Positions 1-8,349 of a stretch of 48,083 nt of DNA are shown here, one piece after another. The number at the start of each line of letters is the position of its first letter. The stretch's first letter is position 1. The notes beneath the pieces were generated by a model. The model worked only from the letters and a program-made list of their open reading frames with translations. It was not told where the DNA came from and ran no database searches. The position numbers and the translations under genes were made by a program. The DNA is from JAUZQZ01 sp964492105 (GTDB lineage: Bacteria > Pseudomonadota > Zetaproteobacteria > Mariprofundales > Mariprofundaceae), in the NCBI GenBank assembly GCA_964492105.1, contig CAZBJB010000003.1, positions 1-48,083 of the forward strand, in the 5' to 3' direction.

Positions 1-145
1 GCGACGCAGTTGGCTTCAATTTACGCTTCCCCCTGCAGGGCGCGTAGCGGACTTAGACCGCTTCACAACATGGCATGCCGGGCACCCCCGATACACGGAT
101 TGTTACCGGATCAGGCCTGGACGGGGATGTATCCGCAGGGTTTAA
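1..145. other. Unassigned 5' edge sequence
   Basis: A plus-strand frame is open from base 1 to about base 170, but I recognise no protein family in it and the codons do not look clearly selected. It ends inside the repeat that starts at 146. It may be a remnant of a gene or insertion sequence outside the window. The stretch 216-356 between that repeat and ilvI has no clear gene and presumably holds the ilvIH leader and promoter. Confidence 0.3.
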
Positions 146-215
146 CCTGCACTATTCATGAATCGCCGTGATGATCGCGCCTGCCTGTGCATGAACGCAC
201 GCAGACAGGGCCTTT
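146..215 (+). repeat. Family A inverted-repeat element, partial copy
   Basis: The copy begins with the family terminus CCTGCACTATTCATGAATCG, runs into CCGTGATGATCGCGC, and continues with a hairpin arm (CCTGCCTGTGC ... GCAGACAGGGC). The same terminus recurs near 2586, 5041, 6287, 17272 (inverted) and 33989. The distal half of the element is missing or too decayed to see. Confidence 0.75.
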
Positions 216-356
216 GTTCGCAACGAATTCTTGCTTCCAGGAACCGATATTGACTGTCGGTCCCTGGGAGTCCGGTGTTGCTTGACACGCTTTAAGCACC
301 TCCCTATGTTCGCCTTTCTTTATTCTTTATTTCAAATGCGTGGACAACATATAACA

Positions 357-2057
357 ATGAAACTTATCGGTGCGGAAATCTTCGTCGAATGCCTGAAACG
401 GGAGGGTGTGAATATCGTCTTTGGTTATCCCGGCGGAGCCGTATTGCCAATTTATGACGAAATCTTCAAGAAAAACTACTTCCGCCATATCCTCGTGCGT
501 CACGAGCAGGCGGCCCTGCATGCGGCCAACGGCTATGCACGCGTTTCCGGAAAGTGCGGCGTAGCTATTGTCACCTCCGGACCCGGCGCCACCAATGCCG
601 TAACGGGACTGGCGGACTCCTATATGGATTCGATTCCGACCGTGTGCTTCTCCGGTCAGGTACCCACTCATCTCATCGGCAACGATGCGTTCCAGGAAGC
701 AGACACCGTAGGCATTACGCGCTCGGCGACCAAGCACAATTTCCTGGTCAAACATGTGGAAGACCTGGCCCTCACCATTCGCCATGCATTTCATATTGCC
801 ACAACGGGCCGTCCCGGCCCCGTGCTGGTGGACATTCCCAAGGATATAGGGATTGCATCCTGCGAATTTCACTATCCGAAAACGGTGGACATACGATCCT
901 ATAAACCGGTGACCAAAGGGCATCATGGTCAGATTAAACGCGCCATCAAGATGATGCTGGCATCCAGACGCCCGATATTTTATACCGGCGGCGGCATCAA
1001 CAGCGCCCGTGGCAGCGCCGCATTACTGGCGAAGCTGGCGCACGATCTTGATTTTCCGGTCACCAACACCCTGATGGGACTGGGCGGCGTGCCGCATGAT
1101 GACAAACATTTTCTTGGCATGCTGGGTATGCACGGAACTTATGAAGCCAATATGGCCGTATCTCATTGCGATCTGCTGATCGCCATTGGCGCGCGCTTTG
1201 ATGATCGCGTAACCGGCAGGATTGAAGCCTTCGCCCCGGCAGCCAAAATTATCCATGTGGATGTGGATCCCTCTTCCATTTCCAAGAATGTGCATGCGCA
1301 TCTGCCTGTCGTTGGCGATGTAAAGGTGGTGCTGGGCCAAATGCTGGATGTGCTCAAGGCAACGGATGCAAAACCCGATGCCGAGGCACTGAAGGTATGG
1401 TGGCATCAGATTGAGGAATGGCGAGCCATGGATTGTCTGCATTTTGATCAGGACATGAACGGCAGCATCAGGCCGCAATTTGTGATCAGCAAGCTGCATG
1501 AACTGACAAAAGGTGATGCCATTATTAGCACGGAGGTTGGCCAGCATCAGATGTGGGCGGCGCAGTATTATGGGTTCAAGAAACCGCATCGCTGGATTAC
1601 ATCCGGAGGGCTTGGCACGATGGGCTTCGGGTTTCCCGCGGCCATCGGCGCACAAATTGCCGAACCTGCAGCAACCGTAATTGATATCGCCGGTGATGCC
1701 TCGATCCAGATGACTATCCAGGAATTGTCTACGGCCAAGCAATACAAACTGCCGGTCATTATCGCCATTATGAACAACTCCTATATGGGCATGGTGCGGC
1801 AATGGCAGGAGATGTTTTATGAGTCTCGTTACTCGCATTCCTACTGTGACTCGCTGCCGGACTTCGTCATGCTGGCGAAGGCCTATGGCGGCAAGGGTTT
1901 CCGGGTGGAAAAACCGGGGGATGTTGAAACCGTCATTAAACAGGCGCTGGCCAACCGTGACACCTTTACCGTCATTGATTTCGTTATCGCCAAGGAAGAG
2001 AACGTATATCCCATGGTGCCGGCCGGTGCGGCATTAAACGAGATGGTGCTGGCATGA
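357..2057 (+). CDS. ilvI: Acetolactate synthase, large (catalytic) subunit
   Basis: ThDP-dependent acetohydroxyacid synthase. It condenses two pyruvates, or pyruvate and 2-oxobutyrate, in the first shared step of valine, leucine and isoleucine synthesis. The N-terminal domain has VFGYPGGAVLPIYDE with the catalytic glutamate in LVRHEQAA, then TSGPGATNAVTGLADSYMDS. The C-terminal half has the ThDP/Mg motif GDASIQMTIQEL followed by NNSYMGMVRQWQ. The GDAS form, rather than GDGS, and the ending PMVPAGAALNEMVL resemble alphaproteobacterial enzymes. I chose the ATG at 357 (566 residues, the normal length). The frame is open further upstream but adds residues foreign to the family, and no strong Shine-Dalgarno site is visible. 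It overlaps ilvH by four bases, so the subunits are probably translationally coupled. Confidence 0.95.
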   Translation: MKLIGAEIFVECLKREGVNIVFGYPGGAVLPIYDEIFKKNYFRHILVRHEQAALHAANGYARVSGKCGVAIVTSGPGATNAVTGLADSYMDSIPTVCFSGQVPTHLIGNDAFQEADTVGITRSATKHNFLVKHVEDLALTIRHAFHIATTGRPGPVLVDIPKDIGIASCEFHYPKTVDIRSYKPVTKGHHGQIKRAIKMMLASRRPIFYTGGGINSARGSAALLAKLAHDLDFPVTNTLMGLGGVPHDDKHFLGMLGMHGTYEANMAVSHCDLLIAIGARFDDRVTGRIEAFAPAAKIIHVDVDPSSISKNVHAHLPVVGDVKVVLGQMLDVLKATDAKPDAEALKVWWHQIEEWRAMDCLHFDQDMNGSIRPQFVISKLHELTKGDAIISTEVGQHQMWAAQYYGFKKPHRWITSGGLGTMGFGFPAAIGAQIAEPAATVIDIAGDASIQMTIQELSTAKQYKLPVIIAIMNNSYMGMVRQWQEMFYESRYSHSYCDSLPDFVMLAKAYGGKGFRVEKPGDVETVIKQALANRDTFTVIDFVIAKEENVYPMVPAGAALNEMVLA

Positions 2058-2554
2058 GACATACCATTACCGTACTGGTGGAAAATGAATTTGGTGTACT
2101 CACGCGCATCGCTGGCCTGTTTTCAGCCCGTGGCTACAACATCGAAAACCTCAATGTGGCGCCAACCATGGATGCCTCAATGAGTCGCATGACCCTGGTG
2201 ACACGCGGAGACGAGCATGTGATCGAGCAAATCGAGAAACAGTTGAACAAGCTGATCCCCGTTATCAAAACCGAGGATTTAACGCGCCAGGAACACATGG
2301 AGCGCGAAATGATTCTGGTTAAGGTGCACGCATCGGAGGACACGCGGGCCGAAGTGCTGCGCATGGCCGGGGTGTTCCGCGCCAATGTGGTAGACGTATC
2401 CGAATCCAGTTATACGCTGGAACTGACCGGCAAAGCCAAAAAACTGGATGCCTTTTTGCGCATGCTGGAACCACACGGTGTGGTCGAGATGACGCGCACG
2501 GGCCCCGTCGGCATGCACCGGGGTGCGGAAGGCTTTACCATAGACGACGACTGA
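2054..2554 (+). CDS. ilvH: Acetolactate synthase, small (regulatory) subunit
   Basis: Regulatory partner of IlvI, which it activates and makes sensitive to valine feedback inhibition. The 166-residue length is normal. An N-terminal ACT domain (about residues 4-78) begins with HTITVLVENEFGVLTRIAGL and contains the GYNIENLNV stretch. The C-terminal domain includes EREMILVKVHA and a typical final segment around EMTRTGPVGMHRG. The start overlaps the ilvI stop (ATGA), a common arrangement for this gene pair. No terminator hairpin is obvious after the stop; a family A repeat end follows within 40 bases. Confidence 0.95.
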   Translation: MRHTITVLVENEFGVLTRIAGLFSARGYNIENLNVAPTMDASMSRMTLVTRGDEHVIEQIEKQLNKLIPVIKTEDLTRQEHMEREMILVKVHASEDTRAEVLRMAGVFRANVVDVSESSYTLELTGKAKKLDAFLRMLEPHGVVEMTRTGPVGMHRGAEGFTIDDD

Positions 2555-2585
2555 ACAATATGCGCCCAAAATCGAACCAAGCTAA

Positions 2586-2623
2586 CCTGAACTATTCATG
2601 AATCGCCGTGATGATTGCGCGGG
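2586..2623 (+). repeat. Family A repeat terminus overlapping the ogt 3' end
   Basis: It carries CCTGAACTATTCATGAATCG followed by CCGTGATGATTGCGCGG, nearly identical to the copies at 146 and 33989. Only this one end is present. On the minus strand it encodes the last ten or so residues and the stop codon of the methyltransferase gene, so the insertion or truncation here remade that gene's 3' end. Confidence 0.8.
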
Positions 2624-3167
2624 GCACGGGCATTGCCTTCCCGCCCGATCTTCCTGCCGGACTGTGACCCTGCTCCAGTTTTAACAATCGTTTCTTAACG
2701 GATAGACCGCCACCATAACCAACGAGTTTTCCGTCACTTCCGATGATGCGATGACAAGGAACAATCAAAGCAATAGCGTTCGCTCCGTTTGCACCTGCAA
2801 CTGCTCTTACAGCTTTTTCGTTATGGATGTTTTTTGCTAACTGTAAATATGTCGATGTAGAACCATACGGCACTTTCATAAGGGCATCCCAAACTCTCTT
2901 TTGAAATTCTGTTCCAACCATTAAAACAGGAACATCAAATTTTACCCTGTTTCCAATAAGATACGCATGGATTTGTTTTCTTGTGATCGTAAGAATTTCA
3001 TCATCTTGCTCCATAAATTTTGCATCTAGTCCTCTTTTTATCCTCTTATCGACCGTTAATCTCATGGCCCTGTATCTAAAGTCTAGCAAACAGAGTTTGT
3101 GATCAAAAGAACCCAATATGAGTTCTCCAATCTTGGAGTTGTAATGCTGGACATTGATTTGGTTCAT
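2592..3167 (-). CDS. ogt: Methylated-DNA--protein-cysteine methyltransferase
   Basis: Suicide DNA-repair protein that moves the methyl group from O6-methylguanine to its own cysteine. The C-terminal catalytic domain contains FQKRVWDALMKVPYGSTSTY, the helix-turn-helix region with RAVAGANGAN, and the active-site motif PCHRI (the Cys is the acceptor), followed by GYGGGLSVKK. An N-terminal ribonuclease-like domain fills the first 85 or so residues. AAGGAG lies seven bases before the ATG. The gene is clearly richer in A and T than its neighbours, which suggests transfer. The family normally ends near the LLKLE segment; here about 25 further residues follow, of which the last (PRAIITAIHE) are encoded by the dispersed repeat. 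Confidence 0.93.
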   Translation of the reverse strand: MNQINVQHYNSKIGELILGSFDHKLCLLDFRYRAMRLTVDKRIKRGLDAKFMEQDDEILTITRKQIHAYLIGNRVKFDVPVLMVGTEFQKRVWDALMKVPYGSTSTYLQLAKNIHNEKAVRAVAGANGANAIALIVPCHRIIGSDGKLVGYGGGLSVKKRLLKLEQGHSPAGRSGGKAMPVPRAIITAIHE

Positions 3168-3402
3168 TTTTGGCTCCTTGTTTATACCGTGTCTTTACCC
3201 AATTCTGTTTCGAGCTTTAAGCGGGGGATGATTCCAGGTTGTTCATGAAGGAACATAGGATATTTTGAACGCTTGCCCCTGAACTAACAAGAGACGTAAC
3301 ACGCATGGCCACCTTGCGGATGTAGACGCCTGCATTGAAAAAATGACTGTATATCATCCGCTCTTTTACGCTGGTAAAACTTATTGGGATACAATCAGGG
3401 AC
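3168..3402. other. Intergenic region between ogt and purH
   Basis: About 235 bases with no credible gene. It must contain the ogt promoter (minus strand) and the purH 3' flank. I saw no strong terminator hairpin and no clear copy of the repeat families. Confidence 0.5.
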
Positions 3403-4968
3403 TCAATGTCTGAAATGCCGGATGCCGGTGAGGATCATGGCGATGCCGTGTTCATCGGCAGCGGCAATCACCTCCTCATCGCGAATCGAGCCACCTGGCT
3501 GAATAACGGCTGTCGCGCCTGCTTTGGCCAACGCATCAACACCGTCGCGGAAAGGGAAAAAGGCATCGGAAGCCACGGCTGAACCCTTAATCGCTTCACC
3601 GCCGTGGTACGCGGCGATACGTGTGGAATTTACCCGGTTCATCTGGCCGGCGCCGACGCCCAGCGTCACACCATCTCTGGCGAATACAATTGCATTGGAT
3701 TTCACATGTTTGGCGACCATCCAGGCGAACAGCATATCGTTCCATTCCTTTTTCGTCGGTGCGCGTCTGGTGACCACTTTGCAGGTATCGCGGTTTAAGA
3801 TGTGTGCATCCCGCTCCTGCAGCAGCAGGCCGCCATTGACCCGTTTGAATTCGAGGCCTCCGCTTACTGCTTCGGCGGACGGTGCGAGCATCAGGCGCAG
3901 ATTTTTCCGCTCCGCCAACATAACACGAGCATCATCGGAAAAGCCGGGAGCGATGACCACTTCCATAAACGTCTCGGCAATCAGCTTGGCGGTCGCCCCG
4001 GTCAGTTCGCGATTGAAGGCGGCAATGCCACCAAAGGCCGATAGGGAGTCGGCGGCGCGGGCGCGCTCGTAGGTTTCGGCCTGGTCACTTCCGATGGCAA
4101 CGCCGCATGGATTGGCATGCTTGACGATAACGACGGCGGATTCACCGAAATCCCGCACCAGCGCAAAAGCAGCATCGGCATCGGCAATGTTGTTGTAAGA
4201 AATCGCCTTGCCTTGCAGCACCGGGCAATCGGCCAGCGACACACCTTCATCCTCCGGGTCGGCGTAAAAGGCACCCGCCTGATGCGGATTCTCGCCATAG
4301 CGCAGCTCATCAGCAGTCTTGATAAACTGGCGAGTGAAGATATCCGGAAACCGACGTTTGCTGCCGTCGACATTCAGCGCCGAGAAGTGGTTGGCAATCG
4401 CGCCATCGTAGGCGGCCGTGTGAGCAAAGGCCTTGATGGCCAGCGCCCGGCGCCTGTCTTCATCCAGCGCGCCCTGATCCATCGCATCCAGCACCATGTC
4501 ATAATCGGAAGGGTCAACGACAACGGTGACAAATTTATAATTTTTGGCTGAAGCGCGCACCATGCACGGACCGCCGATATCGATATTCTTGATCGCGTCA
4601 TCCAGCGTACAACCCTCTTTGGCAACTGCTTCGCGGAAGGGGTACAGGTTCACACAAACCAGATCGATGGGCTCGATGCCGTGCTCGGCCATCGAAGCAA
4701 GGTCGCCGTTGTTGTCGCGGCGAGCCAGAATACCCCCGTGCACCTTCGGGTGCAGTGTTTTGACGCGTCCATCCATCATCTCGGGAAAGCCGGTGAAATC
4801 GGAGACGTCGCGGACGGGAATACCGGCTTCGCGCAAGATTTTCGCCGTCCCTCCGGTCGACAGGATTTCGACACCTCGGCCAGCAAGTGACCGGGCGAAT
4901 TCTTTCACGCCACTTTTATCGGATACGCTGATTAACGCGCGAACAGTTTTCGGCTCATGAGCGGACAT
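3403..4968 (-). CDS. purH: Bifunctional AICAR transformylase / IMP cyclohydrolase
   Basis: Catalyses the last two steps of de novo IMP synthesis. The N-terminal cyclohydrolase domain (about residues 1-200) starts with ALISVSDKSGVKEFARSL and holds LSTGGTAKILREAGIPV and DGRVKTLHPKVHGGIL. The C-terminal transformylase domain contains ELRYGENPHQ, KHANPCGVAIG and, near the end, DAFFPFRDGVD and QPGGSIRDEEVI. The length of 521 residues is normal. I chose the ATG at 4968, with GGAG about nine bases upstream; a TTG at 4983 would add five residues. The gene stands alone on this strand, with a family A repeat and a candidate promoter upstream. Confidence 0.96.
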   Translation of the reverse strand: MSAHEPKTVRALISVSDKSGVKEFARSLAGRGVEILSTGGTAKILREAGIPVRDVSDFTGFPEMMDGRVKTLHPKVHGGILARRDNNGDLASMAEHGIEPIDLVCVNLYPFREAVAKEGCTLDDAIKNIDIGGPCMVRASAKNYKFVTVVVDPSDYDMVLDAMDQGALDEDRRRALAIKAFAHTAAYDGAIANHFSALNVDGSKRRFPDIFTRQFIKTADELRYGENPHQAGAFYADPEDEGVSLADCPVLQGKAISYNNIADADAAFALVRDFGESAVVIVKHANPCGVAIGSDQAETYERARAADSLSAFGGIAAFNRELTGATAKLIAETFMEVVIAPGFSDDARVMLAERKNLRLMLAPSAEAVSGGLEFKRVNGGLLLQERDAHILNRDTCKVVTRRAPTKKEWNDMLFAWMVAKHVKSNAIVFARDGVTLGVGAGQMNRVNSTRIAAYHGGEAIKGSAVASDAFFPFRDGVDALAKAGATAVIQPGGSIRDEEVIAAADEHGIAMILTGIRHFRH

Positions 4969-5014
4969 GATTGTTTTCTCCAAAGACAGTGTACCCTAAC
5001 GGGTTTCCGCTTCG

Positions 5015-5040
5015 AGTATACATAAGAGGCTCATTGTTAA
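5015..5040 (-). promoter_or_regulatory. Candidate purH promoter
   Basis: On the minus strand there is an extended -10 element TGTATACT (TATACT at 5020-5015) about 50 bases before the purH ATG. No good -35 hexamer is seen at standard spacing, so this rests on the extended -10 alone. The element abuts the repeat starting at 5041. Confidence 0.35.
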
Positions 5041-5093
5041 CCTGCATTAATTCATGAATCGCCGTGATAATCGCGGAAATTTGTGAATAGTCC
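5041..5093 (+). repeat. Family A repeat, short copy
   Basis: It begins CCTGCATTAATTCATGAATC followed by GCCGTGATAATCGCGG, and ends with TTGTGAATAGTCC, which resembles the inverted other terminus seen at 17260 and 34181 (TATGAATAGTTCAGG). This could be a minimal element that has lost its centre. Confidence 0.65.
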
Positions 5094-5157
5094 AATCTAG
5101 AATATGACCAAGCTTTGCACACTACCCGGCTAGCATCGGGCGGCGTAGCATACGGGA

Positions 5158-5790
5158 ATGCCTTTCGATCTGGCGGTTATTGATCTGGATAATACACTGT
5201 ATGCGGCTGATTCCGGCGTGTTCGCGCGCATGGACAAACGCATGACGGCATTCGTTGCCCGCGAGTTGGATATTACGCCGGCCGCAGCCAATGAATTGCA
5301 CGTAAAATACTGGAAACAGTATGGCACGACATTGCGTGGTCTTATGTTACATTACGGCATGGAACCGGAGGCATTCCTGCACGACGTGCATGATATCCGC
5401 GTACATGAAATGCTTGCACCGGATACTGAGCTGAACCAGGCACTGGATCGTCTTCCCGGTCGCAAGGTCATTTACACCAACAGCATCCGCGAGCATGCCG
5501 AACGCGTACTTCAGGCACTGGATGTGGCACATCACTTCACCGCCATCTACGACATCAGGTTCGATCACTATCAGCCTAAACCTTCCGCCGCTAGCCTGTC
5601 CATGCTAATTCAATTGGAAGGCGCGGCGCCAAGTCGAACCGTGGTCATTGACGACATGGAGGATAACCTTGAAGCGGCCCGTTCCATTGGTGCGAAAACG
5701 GTGCTTATTTCAGCCCGCCATCCCGGTAAGCGATGGGATTTTTATGCCGCATCCCTGCCTCGCCTGAGACTGGCTGATACGCAATCCTGA
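5158..5790 (+). CDS. HAD-superfamily pyrimidine 5'-nucleotidase-like phosphatase
   Basis: Probable cytoplasmic phosphatase of the SDT1/PHM8 type in HAD subfamily IA, which removes phosphate from UMP, CMP or similar nucleotides. Motif I is VIDLDNTLY (nucleophile Asp and second Asp), motif II is IYTNS, the motif III lysine is in HYQPKPS, and motif IV is VVIDDMEDNLEAA. A helical cap domain lies at about residues 20-90. The length of 210 residues fits. The ATG at 5158 is preceded by a weak GGG site. It is followed directly by rnpB on the same strand. Substrate specificity is inferred from the family only. Confidence 0.85.
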   Translation: MPFDLAVIDLDNTLYAADSGVFARMDKRMTAFVARELDITPAAANELHVKYWKQYGTTLRGLMLHYGMEPEAFLHDVHDIRVHEMLAPDTELNQALDRLPGRKVIYTNSIREHAERVLQALDVAHHFTAIYDIRFDHYQPKPSAASLSMLIQLEGAAPSRTVVIDDMEDNLEAARSIGAKTVLISARHPGKRWDFYAASLPRLRLADTQS

Positions 5791-5846
5791 ACGAACGGAC
5801 ATGATTCGGGTGCTGCATTGTATTGCTGAATCATGTATCATTCGGT

Positions 5847-6214
5847 AGCGGAGTGGCCCGGGTGGTCGCGGCAGGTGTTTTCCAGATCTGTCGAGGAAAG
5901 TCCGGGCTGCACTGGGTAAGGATGCCGGATAACGTCCGGCGGGGGTGACCCCGGGAAAGTGCCACAGAGAGTAGACCGCCGGGTTTGACCCGGTAAGGGT
6001 GAAAGGGCGCGGTAAGAGCGCACCGCTCCGCCCGGTAACGGGCGGGGGCACGGTAAACCCCATCCGCAGCAAGGCCAAATAGGGAAGCATCCGGCGTGAC
6101 CCGCGCCGCTTCCGGGTAGGCTGCTAGAATGTGCCAGCAATGACGCATCCAGAGGAATGACCATCATCCGTCATCCGGACGGATACAGAACCCGGCTTAC
6201 AGGGCCACTCCGCT
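5847..6214 (+). ncRNA. rnpB: RNase P RNA, bacterial type A
   Basis: Catalytic RNA of ribonuclease P, which trims the 5' leader of tRNA precursors. The 5' end AGCGGAGTGGCC pairs with GGCCACTCCGCT at the 3' end, forming P1. Conserved regions are GAGGAAAGTCCGGGC, ACAGAGAGTAGACCGCC, GTGAAAGGGCGCGGTAAGAG with GCGCACCG, and near the 3' end ACAGAACCCGGCTTA. About 368 nt, normal for type A. A TATCAT at 5836-5841 is a possible -10 element. No protein gene is claimed here, although several frames stay open by chance. Confidence 0.96.
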
Positions 6215-6286
6215 TTATTTCCTTGTGCTCGGGTAAATCAGGGACAATCCGGGCCGTTACATTTCTCTTCCTGTTTCGTATGCTAG

Positions 6287-6323
6287 CCTGCATGATTCAC
6301 GATGCGCAGTGATGCTTGCGCGG
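6287..6323 (+). repeat. Diverged family A repeat terminus
   Basis: CCTGCATGATTCACGATGCG followed by CAGTGATGCTTGCGCGGG matches the family terminus with several substitutions. It fills most of the gap between rnpB and the SspB-like gene. Confidence 0.55.
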
Positions 6324-6362
6324 GCCATGTGAATGGATCAGCACTTCCCCATGGAGGCAGTC

Positions 6363-6839
6363 ATGACCGTTGAATTTTCAGGTGTGGCCAAAGCCAGACA
6401 GTTGCGGGAATACTTTGCGCGCCATGGCCGAATCTACATTGTGGTTAATGCCACGGATGATGACGTGATCGTACCGGAGTATCTGCACAATGATTCTGCA
6501 CTGCGTCTGGTGTTGAATGTGCGCATGCCGCAGATCATTATTATCAGGGATGGAACGCTGGAATCCGAATTTTCCTTCTCTGGCAATCTGTTTCGCTGTT
6601 GTATACCCATGCATGCCATCTGGGCGGCCTACGTGCCGGAACAGAAGATTGAGGATGGCATCCTGTGGGAGGAGGATATTCCGGACACGATTCGCACTGT
6701 CGTCAAAGCAGTGGGCAGTATGCGCGAAGAGAATCGTGAAAACATGACGGAAGGCACACAGCCCACGGATACTCTTGAACCAGAGCCCCCCCGGAGACAA
6801 CATGGCAGGCGTGTGAGTCATTTGAGGGTGATCAAATAA
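6363..6839 (+). CDS. SspB-like (ClpXP adaptor family) protein
   Basis: A 158-residue cytoplasmic protein. Its first 100 residues resemble the SspB substrate-delivery domain: a helix (KARQLREYFARHG), IYIVVNATDDDVIVPEYL, the strand LRLVLNV, then FSFSGNLFRCCIPMHAIWAAY, where SspB proteins have a similar 'sFgG ... vPv.ai.ai' stretch. The tail is charged, flexible and rich in Pro and Arg, as in SspB, whose tail contacts ClpX. I chose the ATG at 6363 because GGAGG precedes it by five bases; a longer frame begins at 6333. It touches the following gene. Assignment is from pattern memory and is moderately sure. Confidence 0.6.
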   Translation: MTVEFSGVAKARQLREYFARHGRIYIVVNATDDDVIVPEYLHNDSALRLVLNVRMPQIIIIRDGTLESEFSFSGNLFRCCIPMHAIWAAYVPEQKIEDGILWEEDIPDTIRTVVKAVGSMREENRENMTEGTQPTDTLEPEPPRRQHGRRVSHLRVIK

Positions 6840-7795
6840 TTCTCCGGCTGACATATCGTTTAGGTATTCTTTTCCTGCCGACTTTATGTGTTCTGGCCGT
6901 GCCGCTATGGGCACAAGTAAATGATATGCGTCTGCGCATTACTATTCCCGTTGAGGAGATACAAAACGCTCGTTCTGGTGCCGGGTTGGCTGATACCAGG
7001 CTGGCGCTGCGCCTTGCATTGCCGCATTTATGGGATCGCATCGTACCTCAAGATATGCGTTCCCGGGCCAGTACCATTGCGCCCAACTATGCCCTGGTTG
7101 CCCGTATCGTTCCCGGTGATCAGCAGATCGTTGTCGACTTTAACGGGAAAGCCGTGTTCCGTACGCTCAGAGAAAACCATATTCCCGCCATTCTCATGAT
7201 ACCGCGTTTTCATCTTGTTCTTAAAATGTACAATAGCGCCGGGTTTGAAATGAACCAGACTCAGGCATTGCTCATGCAGGATGCAAAAAATGTTGCCCCC
7301 AAATGGGGTATTGAACTGGTCGATAACGCTCCGAGTATAATCGTGACATGGAAATGGCTGGATAATCAACGGCTTATGCTAAGCCTGCGCGGGAATTCGC
7401 GTCTGCATGAATTTTCCGCAATACATGTGATGACCGATGCGGATCCATTGCCTGCAATCTCTGCGTGGCTTCAGGAACTCATGTTGAAGGCGCGTGATGC
7501 CTATGCCTTTGATGTGGATAGTGCGGACAACATCAATACCGTGACCACCGAGATAAATCAGCAGCTTACCCTTGTCATAGACAGGAAAAATTCACTGATG
7601 GCACAAGTGGTACTGGAGGATGCGCTCAACGATGATCCGCGCGTCCGCCGTGTTCTTCCGGTCAGTCTTGGCGTCATGCGCCAGCGTTATATGTTATTGC
7701 TGGAGGGAACTGACAGCAGTTGGTTACCGGAATGGTTTGAACACCGTGGCTACCGGTTGGTGGCTCTACCCAAAGGTGGCTGGCTGGCGCAATGA
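6839..7795 (+). CDS. Secreted DUF2066-like protein with a non-standard start
   Basis: About 318 residues if translation begins at the ATT at 6839. The codons from there read IILRLTYRLGILFLPTLC then VLAVPLWAQ, a convincing signal peptide with a cleavage site after LWA, but no in-frame ATG, GTG or TTG lies before it. A GAGGG site at 6825-6829 favours ATA 6836 or ATT 6839; CTG 6848 is another choice. The GTG at 6899 would delete the signal peptide. The body is probably periplasmic, with no recognisable catalytic motif. The position before a CDP-alcohol phosphotransferase, PerM and Hda matches DUF2066 genes in related genomes, but similarity is weak. Confidence 0.55.
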   Translation: MLRLTYRLGILFLPTLCVLAVPLWAQVNDMRLRITIPVEEIQNARSGAGLADTRLALRLALPHLWDRIVPQDMRSRASTIAPNYALVARIVPGDQQIVVDFNGKAVFRTLRENHIPAILMIPRFHLVLKMYNSAGFEMNQTQALLMQDAKNVAPKWGIELVDNAPSIIVTWKWLDNQRLMLSLRGNSRLHEFSAIHVMTDADPLPAISAWLQELMLKARDAYAFDVDSADNINTVTTEINQQLTLVIDRKNSLMAQVVLEDALNDDPRVRRVLPVSLGVMRQRYMLLLEGTDSSWLPEWFEHRGYRLVALPKGGWLAQ

Positions 7796-8349
7796 TACGC
7801 ACGATTATTAATCTTCCGAATTTGTTAACGCTGGGCCGCATGCTGATTACACCCTTTATTGTTTATTCGATTTTGAATGGTTCTACTGTACAGGCACTGG
7901 TACTCATGGTGATTGCGGGCCTGACTGATTTGCTGGATGGCGCCATCGCCAAACATTTTCATATGCAGACCGTTGTGGGTGCCTATATGGATCCCATTGC
8001 CGATAAACTGATGCTGGTGGGTTCCATCATCAGCCTGTTTATCATCGGGCAGGTTCCGATGTTCCTGTTCCTGGCCGTGGTGTTTCGTGATGTAATTATT
8101 GTTATTGGCGCCATGGCGTACGAACTGGTCACCCACAGGCTGGAGATACAGCCCACTTACCTCTCCAAAGTGACAACAGTGGCGCAGATTGTTTATGTCT
8201 CTTCCGTTCTGCTGCATATCGTGTATCCGCTTCCTGTTTTCATGATGCATACCGCCGCATGGATTACATTCGCGCTGACATGTATGTCCGGTGTACAATA
8301 CATGTTGCTATGGACCGGCAAGGCCATGCATGAGGAGAGTGCTTCGTGA
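7792..8349 (+). CDS. CDP-alcohol phosphatidyltransferase family protein
   Basis: Integral membrane enzyme that transfers a phosphatidyl group from CDP-diacylglycerol to an alcohol, possibly glycerol 3-phosphate as in PgsA. It has four or five membrane segments in 185 residues. The family signature DGxxAR(x8)GxxxDxxxD appears at about residues 48-70 as DGAIAK, then GAYMDPIADK, so the arginine is replaced by lysine while all four metal- and CDP-binding acidic residues are kept. The N-terminus INLPNLLTLGRML is typical. It overlaps the preceding gene by four bases and the next by four, so it is part of a tight operon. Whether it is the main PgsA or a paralogue cannot be told here. Confidence 0.82.
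   Translation: MIRTIINLPNLLTLGRMLITPFIVYSILNGSTVQALVLMVIAGLTDLLDGAIAKHFHMQTVVGAYMDPIADKLMLVGSIISLFIIGQVPMFLFLAVVFRDVIIVIGAMAYELVTHRLEIQPTYLSKVTTVAQIVYVSSVLLHIVYPLPVFMMHTAAWITFALTCMSGVQYMLLWTGKAMHEESAS

Noticed and set aside
3524..4960. Plus-strand ORFs of up to 182 codons within purH
   Set aside because: They are antisense shadows of a well-conserved gene and show no family motifs.
5831..6167. Several long open frames on the minus strand over 5700-6170
   Set aside because: They lie antisense to a clear RNase P RNA with all conserved regions; high GC keeps the frames open.
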